From: an uncultured Ectothiorhodospiraceae bacterium
GTDB lineage: Bacteria > Pseudomonadota > Gammaproteobacteria > S012-40
Assembly: GCA_945787715.1 (NCBI GenBank)
Contig: CALZJE010000044.1
Coordinates: 1-32,505, forward strand
Length of the DNA: 32,505 nt
Direction of reading: 5' to 3'
Part shown: positions 17,476 to 25,300 of the stretch, piece after piece
Layout of the letters: each line of letters begins with the position of its first letter
How positions within the stretch are numbered: the first letter of the stretch is position 1
Program-made: the position numbers and the translations under genes
The notes under the pieces: generated by a model
What the model was told of the DNA's origin: nothing
The model's input: the letters and a program-made list of their open reading frames with translations, nothing else
Databases searched by the model: none

Positions 17476-18246
17476 AATATTTCTCCTCCACTTATATATT
17501 GCATCGCTATACGTATACCAAAAACTGCGAAGCAATTTGAGTTGTTTCCTGATGCTTATTGGGCATCAACAGTTATAGGGAAAATAAATGGTTTTTTTAT
17601 ATGGAAATAAGACGATACGTTTCCATGAAATCAAGTGTAGACCAAGGCAATCGGCTTATCCAATAAGGAGAAAAAGTAAATTAAAGAAATAATTCTAAGT
17701 TAAAAAACGGGGAGACTTCAGGACTTGATGAAATCCGCACATAACGAAATAAGTCATTAAGTACTGTAGTTAACATGCTGACTAGAAATTTATTACAAAG
17801 CAATATTTTTTATGCAGCTAAATATCATTCAGGAATGTATAAAGATGTACTCCGAAAAATCAATGCTTGTTTCCAATAATTACTCGAAGTCATAATTAAT
17901 TATAATCGTGTTATTGTATTTCATAATTGAATTTTACTATATTAATTAAATTAACATTTCGTGTCTGCGAGTAATGGACTTTCACCGTCTATTGCAGTTA
18001 TCTTCTGCATTGGTTTTTTGTGCTTTACGACTTAAACAGGGCGTAATATTGAGTAGAAAAAATCATTGAGTACAGCTGTGTTAAATGCAATCAAACGAAT
18101 AGGATGTGATGTAAAAGTGATTACGGTTGAAGTCGTAGATATGAATTCTGAAAGTTATGCGAAAGCAACTTTTTAATTTGATAGTGCCCATTCCTCCTCC
18201 CCCCTCTTTTTTGTTTATTAAAGGGGGAGGAAGTTGAGTTGTTAGA
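17476..18246. other. Intergenic region, AT-rich, with a possible XRE-type antitoxin remnant
   Basis: No intact gene is visible. The only stretch that looks formerly coding is 18066-18176 (plus), TTG to TAA, reading LSTAVLNAIKRIGCDVKVIT and onward. It resembles the L-x2-L-x2-LG-x-DV-x-I ending of small XRE/HTH proteins such as HigA-type antitoxins. A preceding frame (..RLKQGVILSRKNH) ends at a stop one frame away at 18067-18069. If real, it is a frameshifted remnant. The rest is AT-rich with no clear structure apart from the hairpin at 18193-18232. Confidence 0.3.
18193..18232 (-). terminator. Hairpin downstream of the polytopic membrane protein gene
   Basis: TCCTCCCCC (18195-18203) pairs with GGGGGAGGA (18223-18231) around an AT-rich loop of 19 bases. 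It lies about 15 bases past the stop of the gene at 18247-19581. No U-run follows on the minus strand, so factor-independent termination is uncertain. Confidence 0.45.
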
Positions 18247-19581
18247 TTATTCCCAATCTGAGAACTTGGTTCGCATAGTATTTAAACGCAACTTTAGTTT
18301 CCCGCCTTGAGATTCAATGGTCGATGCAACAACGATTGCGATCACGCCAAGAACCGCCAGACTCATCCAGCTACCTAGATCAAAATGCAGAACCAATTCG
18401 TAGAGTTGTTGAGCGATTCCTATTGTCATTAATAAGATTCCGCCGGTGAATACATTGCGTTGTTGGTTTTTGTAACCGAATACTATTAAAACCATGCCAA
18501 CAAAAACACAGGTTAATGCTGCAAGTAAATTTAAAAAAATGATTAAACTAGTTGTCATGCCAATTAATAGACCGATGACAGCGATTAAACGATATCTATC
18601 CGGTCTTTTAGTTGATCGAATTGATATGTCATATAACATTGCTGCAGATATTAACGAACTGATAGGAAGAATGAATTCATCGGGGATAAAAACAATACTC
18701 TCTAAGACGCTGTAGAATAAAAAGGTTACTGATGCGGCAGGTATGATCGAGAAACCTTCCAGTATGATTCTTAATTTTGAATCGGCGATTAATTGAAGCG
18801 ATATTTGTCGCATGATAAAAAATATGGTTGCTGACATAATTGTTAATAAAAATAAGTCAGCGGAATAAAGCCAGAGGCTTCGTCCCACTAATACCGCCAA
18901 AGGGAGAAATTGTAAACCAAGCGCTAGCATGCCCTCATTTGTCTTTGAGGAAGTTTGATTGAAAGAAATTTTTCGACTTAGAATGATTGCGCAGGTCGCC
19001 AGTGTTAACACTAATAAACCAATGATCTGTGGATCACGGATGGGTATTAACAGTGCTGCACTACTCAACAAAAACAATAACGATAATTTTTTAGACATAC
19101 GCCGCGCAAGCACGGTAAAACCAAGAAAAGTTACTGGTATTAATATCAATAGTGCCCCTGCAGTGGTTAATAGCGCAGTATTCATACTATCAACTGTCCA
19201 GGCAACATATTGCGGGTAGAGGCCAATATCAAGCTGCATTGTTTGAGAAAAAAGAAACGCGCCAAGTATGGCAAAATTTGCGGGGATAGAAACCAGCGCC
19301 AGAGTGAGTAATAGTCTCGCCCCTTTGCTTTCTTTTAACCAGTGTCCACTCCCTAAGCCAATAACCGCCAATAAGCCAGTGTGGCCCAACATCAACAGAT
19401 AACGAAAACTATCATTCCCGCTTTCCCAGCCTTTCATGAGAAAACTGTACATGGCAATTAATACCGCAGCAGCACCCAGTATGCGTAGCAAGGTGGGCAG
19501 TTGTTTTATTAGATTGAATTCATTTTTGATGACTTCTTGTTGATCGTTTTCTTCGATCCAGGGATCAGTTTGATGTTTCAT
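18247..19581 (-). CDS. Polytopic membrane protein, about 14 transmembrane segments, partner of PspA-like protein
   Basis: A 444-residue, very hydrophobic protein with a short charged N-terminus (MKHQTDPWIEENDQQEVIKN) and about fourteen hydrophobic segments, beginning LLRILGAAAVLIAMYSFLM and ending MSLAVLGVIAIVVASTI. The C-terminal tail is basic and probably cytoplasmic. I recognise no transporter motif or catalytic residues; it is probably of an uncharacterised family. Its ATG overlaps the stop of the PspA-like gene by four bases, so the two are co-translated and likely act together. It may be an inner-membrane anchor or sensor for the PspA-like protein (inference). Confidence 0.8.
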   Translation of the reverse strand: MKHQTDPWIEENDQQEVIKNEFNLIKQLPTLLRILGAAAVLIAMYSFLMKGWESGNDSFRYLLMLGHTGLLAVIGLGSGHWLKESKGARLLLTLALVSIPANFAILGAFLFSQTMQLDIGLYPQYVAWTVDSMNTALLTTAGALLILIPVTFLGFTVLARRMSKKLSLLFLLSSAALLIPIRDPQIIGLLVLTLATCAIILSRKISFNQTSSKTNEGMLALGLQFLPLAVLVGRSLWLYSADLFLLTIMSATIFFIMRQISLQLIADSKLRIILEGFSIIPAASVTFLFYSVLESIVFIPDEFILPISSLISAAMLYDISIRSTKRPDRYRLIAVIGLLIGMTTSLIIFLNLLAALTCVFVGMVLIVFGYKNQQRNVFTGGILLMTIGIAQQLYELVLHFDLGSWMSLAVLGVIAIVVASTIESQGGKLKLRLNTMRTKFSDWE

Positions 19582-20228
19582 TTTTGTTCCTCCTCAGCCA
19601 ATATCTCTGCCAGTTCTTTTTGTAGTTCCTCTTGTTGTTCCTGGGCAATAAAATCGCGTTCCATAACGTCGCTATTATCGCAACTATCAGTAGTTATTTC
19701 TGCTTGACTGATACTAATTTCCCAGCGATTAAAAGATTCGTCCAATAGGGTTTCAGAACTACTGTTTACTTCGTTAGTTGCATCAAGCGCACAACTCGTT
19801 GATTGGCGTGCTCGCATAAGTGTGAGTTTTTGCTTCATCCCTGCCAGGCGTTGTTCACTGGTTTCAATATCACAGGCAAGCTTGTCGGCAGTCTGTACAT
19901 ATTGCGCTAGGGCTTTTTCCAGGTTGTTAATTTTCAGATGGCATTGGCGACTGCGGCTTACACATTCCAACGCTTTGGCTTCGTCTGTTTTTGCGCACTC
20001 AATGGCTCGTTTTCGCCACAGTACAGTGTTTTCTTTTTGCGCTTGAATCTGCTGCTTTAGCTGTTGTTCTTCACTACGCACTTGCCCTAAACGCAGCTTG
20101 GCTTCTGCAACTTTTTTACGCATGTCATTCAATGTGGCTTGAATAACAGCATCGTGGTTTTCAATTTCGCCAACGACTTGATCAAGTCGAGATACCAGGG
20201 TGGCGGATAGGCGTTTAAAAATTGACAT
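19578..20228 (-). CDS. PspA/IM30-family protein
   Basis: A 216-residue protein, almost entirely alpha-helical coiled coil. The N-terminus MSIFKRLSATLVSRLDQVVGEIENHDAVIQATLNDMRKKVAEAK matches the PspA/IM30 (ESCRT-III-like) pattern of an amphipathic start followed by long heptad-rich helices. The C-terminal third is acidic and the last residues are nearly all Glu/Gln/Lys/Leu. PspA proteins bind stressed inner membranes and reduce proton leakage. A strong ribosome-binding site (GGAGGT) precedes the ATG. The classical partners pspF, pspB and pspC are absent; instead it is coupled to a polytopic membrane protein and faces an HTH regulator. It is therefore a variant Psp-like system, not the enterobacterial one. 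Confidence 0.75.
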   Translation of the reverse strand: MSIFKRLSATLVSRLDQVVGEIENHDAVIQATLNDMRKKVAEAKLRLGQVRSEEQQLKQQIQAQKENTVLWRKRAIECAKTDEAKALECVSRSRQCHLKINNLEKALAQYVQTADKLACDIETSEQRLAGMKQKLTLMRARQSTSCALDATNEVNSSSETLLDESFNRWEISISQAEITTDSCDNSDVMERDFIAQEQQEELQKELAEILAEEEQK

Positions 20229-20323
20229 GATAATTACCTCCGTTTTTTGTTTTCGGAAGTATTGTTGGCTTTGGGATCGAATAAATACACTAATTTGCGC
20301 TTTGTATACGATTCATGATTCTG

Positions 20324-20344
20324 TAGTATAGAAAAGATATACTA
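20324..20344. promoter_or_regulatory. Palindromic operator candidate, site 1
   Basis: TAGTATA-N7-TATACTA is a perfect 7-bp-arm dyad in the divergent gap between the PspA-like gene and the HTH gene, 25 bases before the HTH start. Its core GTATA-N7-TATAC (20326-20342) recurs at 21116-21132 upstream of aas. It overlaps a possible -10 box (TAGTAT, with TTGTAT 16 bases upstream). An extra GTATAC lies at 20304-20309. Confidence 0.6.
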
Positions 20345-20369
20345 TTTGTCATAAAAAGCAGGAAAAGCG

Positions 20370-21101
20370 ATGGCGCAAACGGCAGAACTGGTAAAAACTT
20401 TGAAAGCAGCTTTAAAAAGCAACAACCTGACTTATGCGGAAGTAGCGCGAAGACTAGATATGAGTGAGGCTAATGTGAAACGCTTATTTGTATCGAAACG
20501 ATTTACTCTGCAACGTTTAGAAGATATCTGTCGGCTGATGCAGATGGAGTTAACAGATCTCTTTCAACTTTATCAGGAGTCTCGCCAACGTATTAGTCAA
20601 TTGACGCTGGAGCAGGAGAAAGAGTTGGTGAAGGATGAAAAGTTGTTGCTGGTTGCGGTGAGTGTGCGCAATCATCTCACCTTCAATGACATCATTAATA
20701 ATTATCTGCTCTCTGAAACCGAATGTATCCGTTGCCTGGCAAAACTGGACAAGTTGATGATTATCGATCTTTTACCGAATAACCGAATCAAGCTGCGTAT
20801 TGATGAAGATTTTCGCTGGATAGAAAATGGACCGATTGAAGACTTCTTTGAAAAGAAGATCCAGAAACATTTTCTAAAATCAGGTTTCAGGGGAGAGCTG
20901 GAACATCGTCGATTTTTATTTGGATTATTAGGTGATTCTTCAACTCGGCTGCTGCTCAATAAAATGCAAAATTTGACCAAGGAGTTTGCTGACCTGCATC
21001 GTCAGGATGCTCATTTGCCGCTGGATAAACGGCATAGCATTGGATTCATGATGGCGATGCGTCCCTGGGAGCTGGAAGTTTTTAAGCCATTAATCCGATA
21101 A
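20370..21101 (+). CDS. HTH (XRE/Cro-CI type) transcriptional regulator
   Basis: A 243-residue protein with an N-terminal HTH at residues about 8-55: LKSNNLTYAEVARRLDMSEANVKRLFVSKRFTLQRLEDICRLM. The following 180 residues are an uncharacterised helical domain containing winged-helix-like text (LTFNDIINNYLLSETECIRCLAKLDKLMIIDLL). It may sense a signal or oligomerise. AGGA precedes the ATG. The gene diverges from the PspA-like operon and is followed by aas-lplT. Matching dyads lie before it and before aas, so it is the natural candidate to bind them. Whether it activates or represses cannot be seen. Confidence 0.82.
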   Translation: MAQTAELVKTLKAALKSNNLTYAEVARRLDMSEANVKRLFVSKRFTLQRLEDICRLMQMELTDLFQLYQESRQRISQLTLEQEKELVKDEKLLLVAVSVRNHLTFNDIINNYLLSETECIRCLAKLDKLMIIDLLPNNRIKLRIDEDFRWIENGPIEDFFEKKIQKHFLKSGFRGELEHRRFLFGLLGDSSTRLLLNKMQNLTKEFADLHRQDAHLPLDKRHSIGFMMAMRPWELEVFKPLIR

Positions 21102-21115
21102 AAGTGAGGCAAAAA

Positions 21116-21132
21116 GTATATTAAAAATATAC
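21116..21132. promoter_or_regulatory. Palindromic operator candidate, site 2, upstream of aas
   Basis: GTATA-TTAAAAA-TATAC has the same half-sites and the same 7-base A-rich spacer as site 1 (GTATA-GAAAAGA-TATAC). It lies 105 bases before the aas start and 14 bases after the HTH gene stop. No T-run follows, so it is not a typical terminator. A further half-site GTATATTAA occurs at about 21206, closer to aas. Confidence 0.55.
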
Positions 21133-21237
21133 CGAATATCCATCTAAGTAATACTTCTTGAATATAGGTTTATTTATTCGCTTCTTTCTATGATCATTAC
21201 TGCAAGTATATTAATGGTTAATCAAGAGGAAATAAGC

Positions 21238-23379
21238 ATGTTAAAAATAATCATTCGATGGGTATTAAGCAAACTCTATAGTGTCGAAGTAAATGGTGCT
21301 GAGCATCTCGATCAATTCAGTGAGCGAATATTAGTTGTCGCTAATCACACATCGTTTATTGATGCCGTTCTGCTTTATGCTTATTTGCCTGTCACGGCAA
21401 CGTTTGCCATTAATACTTATGTTGCGCGTAGCTGGATTGGTCGATTGGCTGGTTTACTAGGGAGTTTGTTTCCGATTGATCCCAGCAATCCACTCTCTAT
21501 CCGTTCGCTTATTCGTCGTCTTGACCAGGGTGGTTGCGTGGTGATTTTTCCTGAAGGGCGTATTACCGTTACGGGTTCTTTAATGAAAGTTTATCCCGGC
21601 CCTGGGCTTGTGGCAGCGCGAGCTAAAGCAACTGTATTGCCTATTCGCATTGATGGCGCACAATACACACCTTTTTCACGTCTTCGTGGTCGTGTGCGTT
21701 TAAGCTGGTTTCCTAAAATTACGCTTAACGTACAAGCGCCACGTTGTTTGTATATTGCAGATCAATACAAAGGACGCAAGCGTCGTGAGCAGGCGGGGAA
21801 ATTATTATCAGATATTATGACAGAGATGATGTACGAAACTGCAAATAAAGATCAAACATTAGCAGAACGTTTAATGGAAGCTCGTCGCATACATGGTGGT
21901 TCTCACATTATTGCTGAAGACATTAATCGTAAACCGATGACTTATAATAAACTGCTTGCCAGTTCAGTCGTGCTTGGTAAGCAGCTGGTAAAACATAGCA
22001 ATTTTGATGAAACAATTGGTGTTTTACTACCGGGTACGTTGGCAACTGTCACCACATTTTGGGGTTTGCAGTTAGCTGGAAAAGTACCAGCCATGCTTAA
22101 CTATACAGCTGGCCCACAAGGAATGGTTGCTGCCAGTGAAACGGCTCAATTAAATTACGTTGTTACTTCACGACGTTTTATTCAGCTGGCGAAACTGGAA
22201 CAAGCCGAGATTGCGCTTTCTGAAAAAGTCGAACTGATCTATCTGGAAGACATAGCTGAGAATATTAGTTGGCTTGATAAATTAGCGGGTTTGGTAATTA
22301 GCCGTTTTGATGGATGGTTGAAACGCCTTGCTTCTCGTGATGCAAAACAAAAAGCAGTTATTCTATTTACTTCCGGATCGGAGGGTACGCCTAAAGGGGT
22401 GGTGTTATCGCACCAGAACTTAATGGCAAATGTTCAACAACTGAGTTCACGTATTGATTTTAATGCACAGGATATTGCATTAAACGCATTACCTTTATTT
22501 CACTCCTTTGGCTTAAGTGCAGGGATGATTTTGCCAGTTACCTCTGGTGTCCGCGTATTTTTCTATCCTTCACCTTTGCATTACCGAGTTGTTCCAGAAG
22601 TGGCTTATGAAATTAATGCGACTCTTTTATTCGGTACGAATACTTTTCTTGCAGGTTATGCGCGTTTTGCGGATGCGTATGATTTCTACAGTCTTCGTTA
22701 CGTTTTTGCAGGAGCAGAAAGATTGCAGGATGAAGTACGCCGCACGTGGCAAGACAAATTCGGCGTTCGTATTTTTGAAGGCTACGGTGCGACTGAAACC
22801 AGTCCTGTTATTGCAGGGAATACACCACTAGCAAGCCGGCCTGGTACAGTTGGTCGTTTGATGCCCGGTATGGAACATCGTTTAGTGAAGGTTACGGGGT
22901 TGGAAGAAGGGCAACGATTGCTGGTGCGTGGTCCTAATGTGATGCAAGGTTACTTGTTACATGATAATCCTGGTGTACTTGTGCCACCGGTTAGTGAAGC
23001 AGGGAATGGATGGTACGACACTGGTGATATCGTTACGATTGATGAAGAAGGATTTATTCGGATCTGCGGACGTGCAAAACGCTTTGCAAAAATTGCTGGA
23101 GAAATGGTGTCACTCAGCTCGGTTGAGATGTTAGCCAGTAAAGTTTGGCCAGATGCGCTACATGCTGCGGTAAGCATTCCTGATGAACGCAAAGGTGAAC
23201 TGATTGTATTGCTTACGACGGTTGAAAGCGCAGATCGAACGTCTTTGATAACACAAGCGAAAAGCGATGGCGTTGCAGAAATTGGTGTGCCCCGTAAATT
23301 AGTGCATGTATCGAATATACCTGTACTAGGTACAGGAAAAATTGACTATGTTTCTGCAACTAAAATGTTGGCAGCTTAA
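21238..23379 (+). CDS. aas: Bifunctional lysophospholipid acyltransferase / acyl-ACP synthetase
   Basis: A 713-residue inner-membrane enzyme (E. coli Aas about 719). The N-terminal PlsC-like acyltransferase has the HX4D motif (His37 to Asp42 in NHTSFID) and FPEGRIT. The C-terminal half is an AMP-forming ligase: LFTSGSEGTPKGVVLSH at about 374-390, GYGATETSPV at about 515, YDTGDIVTIDEEGFIRICGR from about 593, and the catalytic lysine in LGTGKIDY near 700. It re-acylates 2-acyl lysophosphatidylethanolamine with fatty acid activated on ACP. ATG 21238 has AAGAGGAAA upstream and gives the normal N-terminus; the frame extends back to 21190 without family support. It is co-transcribed with lplT two bases downstream. 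Confidence 0.93.
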   Translation: MLKIIIRWVLSKLYSVEVNGAEHLDQFSERILVVANHTSFIDAVLLYAYLPVTATFAINTYVARSWIGRLAGLLGSLFPIDPSNPLSIRSLIRRLDQGGCVVIFPEGRITVTGSLMKVYPGPGLVAARAKATVLPIRIDGAQYTPFSRLRGRVRLSWFPKITLNVQAPRCLYIADQYKGRKRREQAGKLLSDIMTEMMYETANKDQTLAERLMEARRIHGGSHIIAEDINRKPMTYNKLLASSVVLGKQLVKHSNFDETIGVLLPGTLATVTTFWGLQLAGKVPAMLNYTAGPQGMVAASETAQLNYVVTSRRFIQLAKLEQAEIALSEKVELIYLEDIAENISWLDKLAGLVISRFDGWLKRLASRDAKQKAVILFTSGSEGTPKGVVLSHQNLMANVQQLSSRIDFNAQDIALNALPLFHSFGLSAGMILPVTSGVRVFFYPSPLHYRVVPEVAYEINATLLFGTNTFLAGYARFADAYDFYSLRYVFAGAERLQDEVRRTWQDKFGVRIFEGYGATETSPVIAGNTPLASRPGTVGRLMPGMEHRLVKVTGLEEGQRLLVRGPNVMQGYLLHDNPGVLVPPVSEAGNGWYDTGDIVTIDEEGFIRICGRAKRFAKIAGEMVSLSSVEMLASKVWPDALHAAVSIPDERKGELIVLLTTVESADRTSLITQAKSDGVAEIGVPRKLVHVSNIPVLGTGKIDYVSATKMLAA

Positions 23380-23381
23380 AA

Positions 23382-24560
23382 ATGGATAACAAAATCTATC
23401 GAGTATTAGCAACACAGTTTCTCACCGCGTTCGCAGATAATGCTGTGTTGTTTACCGCCATTACCATGGTGATGAAACAATCCGAAACCGGAAACTGGTA
23501 TATTCCAGCCCTTCAAGCAGCGTTCTTGATAGCCTTTGTGGCACTCGCACCCTGGGTAGGACGATTTGCCGATGGGCGACCAAAACCGAAAGTGTTATTC
23601 GGCGCTAATGTCATTAAAGCACTCGGCGCGGTAATGTTGTTTTTTCATGTCGAGCCACTGATTGCCTATGCTGTCATTGGTTTGGGGGCTGCAACGTATA
23701 GTCCGGCTAAATATGGGATTTTACCAGAATTAGTAGACGAAAAATCGTTAGTTAAAGCCAATGGCTGGATAGAAGGTTCGACAATACTCGCAATTCTTGG
23801 TGGCACAGTGATTGGAGCATTCCTGTCTGAATATTCCATCACCGTAGCCCTGCTTGTTGTTATGGCGCTATATGTCTTTTCAGCATTTATTGCACTGACC
23901 ATCAAACATACCCAGGTCATTGGTGTTACGAAAGGTAATGCGCTGCAGAATTTTACACATCAAATGAAAGGATTACTCTCAACACCTCGTGCACGTTTTT
24001 CAACGTTGGGAGTAAGTTTGTTTTGGGCATCAGCGACAGTCTTACGTGTTCTTTTAGTGGCCTGGGTACCAGCCGTTTTATTTATAGATTCTACGGCTGA
24101 CATTGCAATGCTTACCATGTTTGTTGCAATTGGTATAGCGGTTGGTTCTATCTTGGTGCCTCGATTAATTCCCATGGCCTATCTTCGTCGCGCACGATTA
24201 GCAGCGTATGTAATGGGAATCGTAATTGTTTTATTGGCAACCATGGATAATGTCTGGTTAGTTCGTGTAGCTCTGTTTACAGCAGGTGTATGTGGCGGTC
24301 TTTTTGTCGTGCCAATTAATGCAGCATTGCAAGAGATTGGGCATAAAACCATAGGCAGTGGCGGTGCGGTTGCTATCCAAAACTTTTTTGAAAATTTCAC
24401 TATGCTTTTAGCGGCTGGTGTTTATTCTATTGTTGCTGGCATTGGGATTGATCCTGTTATCACCATGATATGGCTTGGTGTGTTGGTGGTAATTGCTACC
24501 ATGATTGTTTCGTGGCATTTGCCTAAAGATACGGGAGAGTTATCTGATGAGATTGCGTGA
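23382..24560 (+). CDS. lplT: Lysophospholipid transporter LplT (MFS)
   Basis: A 392-residue MFS protein (E. coli LplT 397) with about twelve hydrophobic segments. The family start is clear (NKIYRVLATQFLTAFADNAVLFTAI), as are APWVGRFADGRPKPKVL and the conserved TYSPAKYGILPELV loop. LplT flips lysophospholipids inward across the inner membrane to feed Aas. The gene starts two bases after the aas stop codon. In some bacteria the two are fused in one polypeptide, which confirms the functional link. Confidence 0.94.
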   Translation: MDNKIYRVLATQFLTAFADNAVLFTAITMVMKQSETGNWYIPALQAAFLIAFVALAPWVGRFADGRPKPKVLFGANVIKALGAVMLFFHVEPLIAYAVIGLGAATYSPAKYGILPELVDEKSLVKANGWIEGSTILAILGGTVIGAFLSEYSITVALLVVMALYVFSAFIALTIKHTQVIGVTKGNALQNFTHQMKGLLSTPRARFSTLGVSLFWASATVLRVLLVAWVPAVLFIDSTADIAMLTMFVAIGIAVGSILVPRLIPMAYLRRARLAAYVMGIVIVLLATMDNVWLVRVALFTAGVCGGLFVVPINAALQEIGHKTIGSGGAVAIQNFFENFTMLLAAGVYSIVAGIGIDPVITMIWLGVLVVIATMIVSWHLPKDTGELSDEIA

Positions 24561-25300
24561 AGTCTTAAGATTTTAACGATGAGTGCAACTTCCTTTTCTA
24601 AGTAAGGAAACGTTTTATCCCAAACATTTTTACGCATGACATGTATGAATATTTCTATTTCACTAACATGACGCACTTTAAGTTCCTTAAACTGCGTTAT
24701 CTTTTCACTTGATCTTGTTGGTTTTCCGAAACAATTGATTGAAGCTGAGTTTATCGATAGACTTGATAACTGGAATGAGTCTCGCTTTGCTGGTCAGGTT
24801 TTTTGCTGTTCGCTCAAAATGAATTTTAGCTGATTCCCCATGCAAATTATGCAGTAATTTTCGGTTATTCTTTTTCATGAAAATGGTGACTTATCGATTG
24901 CGGCTAAATATTGATTAACTGATTGATGAGCCTATCCTTTTCAAATCATTGTTGCTTTCTCATTTTGTCCTTATTAGGCATCACTCTGAAAATTATTTGC
25001 AATATCAAATTACGTTAATGCTGAGTACTCCTCCGGTATAAATTTACACAGCAAAAAAATGTCCGGTCCAGGCTAATTTCAGTAAAACTTAATACTAGAT
25101 TAATTGGAGCAAAAGATAATATTTAATACATTGAATACACTTTGGTAAAAAAACTAAGATAATCAGACTGTTGGGAAATAACTTTAATACAAGTGAAGAT
25201 ACGGATAGTGTGATTTATTCAAAAACAAATAATCCTAGATACAAAGTGGATTTTCAGAAAAATATCTCTGTTAGTGGTTACTAAACTGTGGGTGAAGAAT
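24561..25300. other. Intergenic region with possible gene remnants
   Basis: No intact gene is visible in these 740 bases. A weak stem TTCCTT/AAGGAA (24590-24609) followed by TTTT may terminate aas-lplT. The 31 bases after the lplT stop match 28612-28642 inside the WD40 lipoprotein gene at 26 positions. At 25171-25284 (plus, TTG to TAA) a 37-codon frame (NNFNTSEDTDSVIYSKTNNP...) looks protein-like in composition but resembles no family I know. No promoter for the lipoprotein gene was identified with confidence. Confidence 0.3.

Noticed and set aside
21190-21237. Upstream start for aas
   Set aside because: The ATG at 21238 has the better ribosome-binding site and gives the usual start of Aas.
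24422-24676. 84-codon minus-strand frame overlapping the end of lplT
   Set aside because: About half of it is the antisense of lplT, and the rest has no family resemblance or ribosome-binding site.
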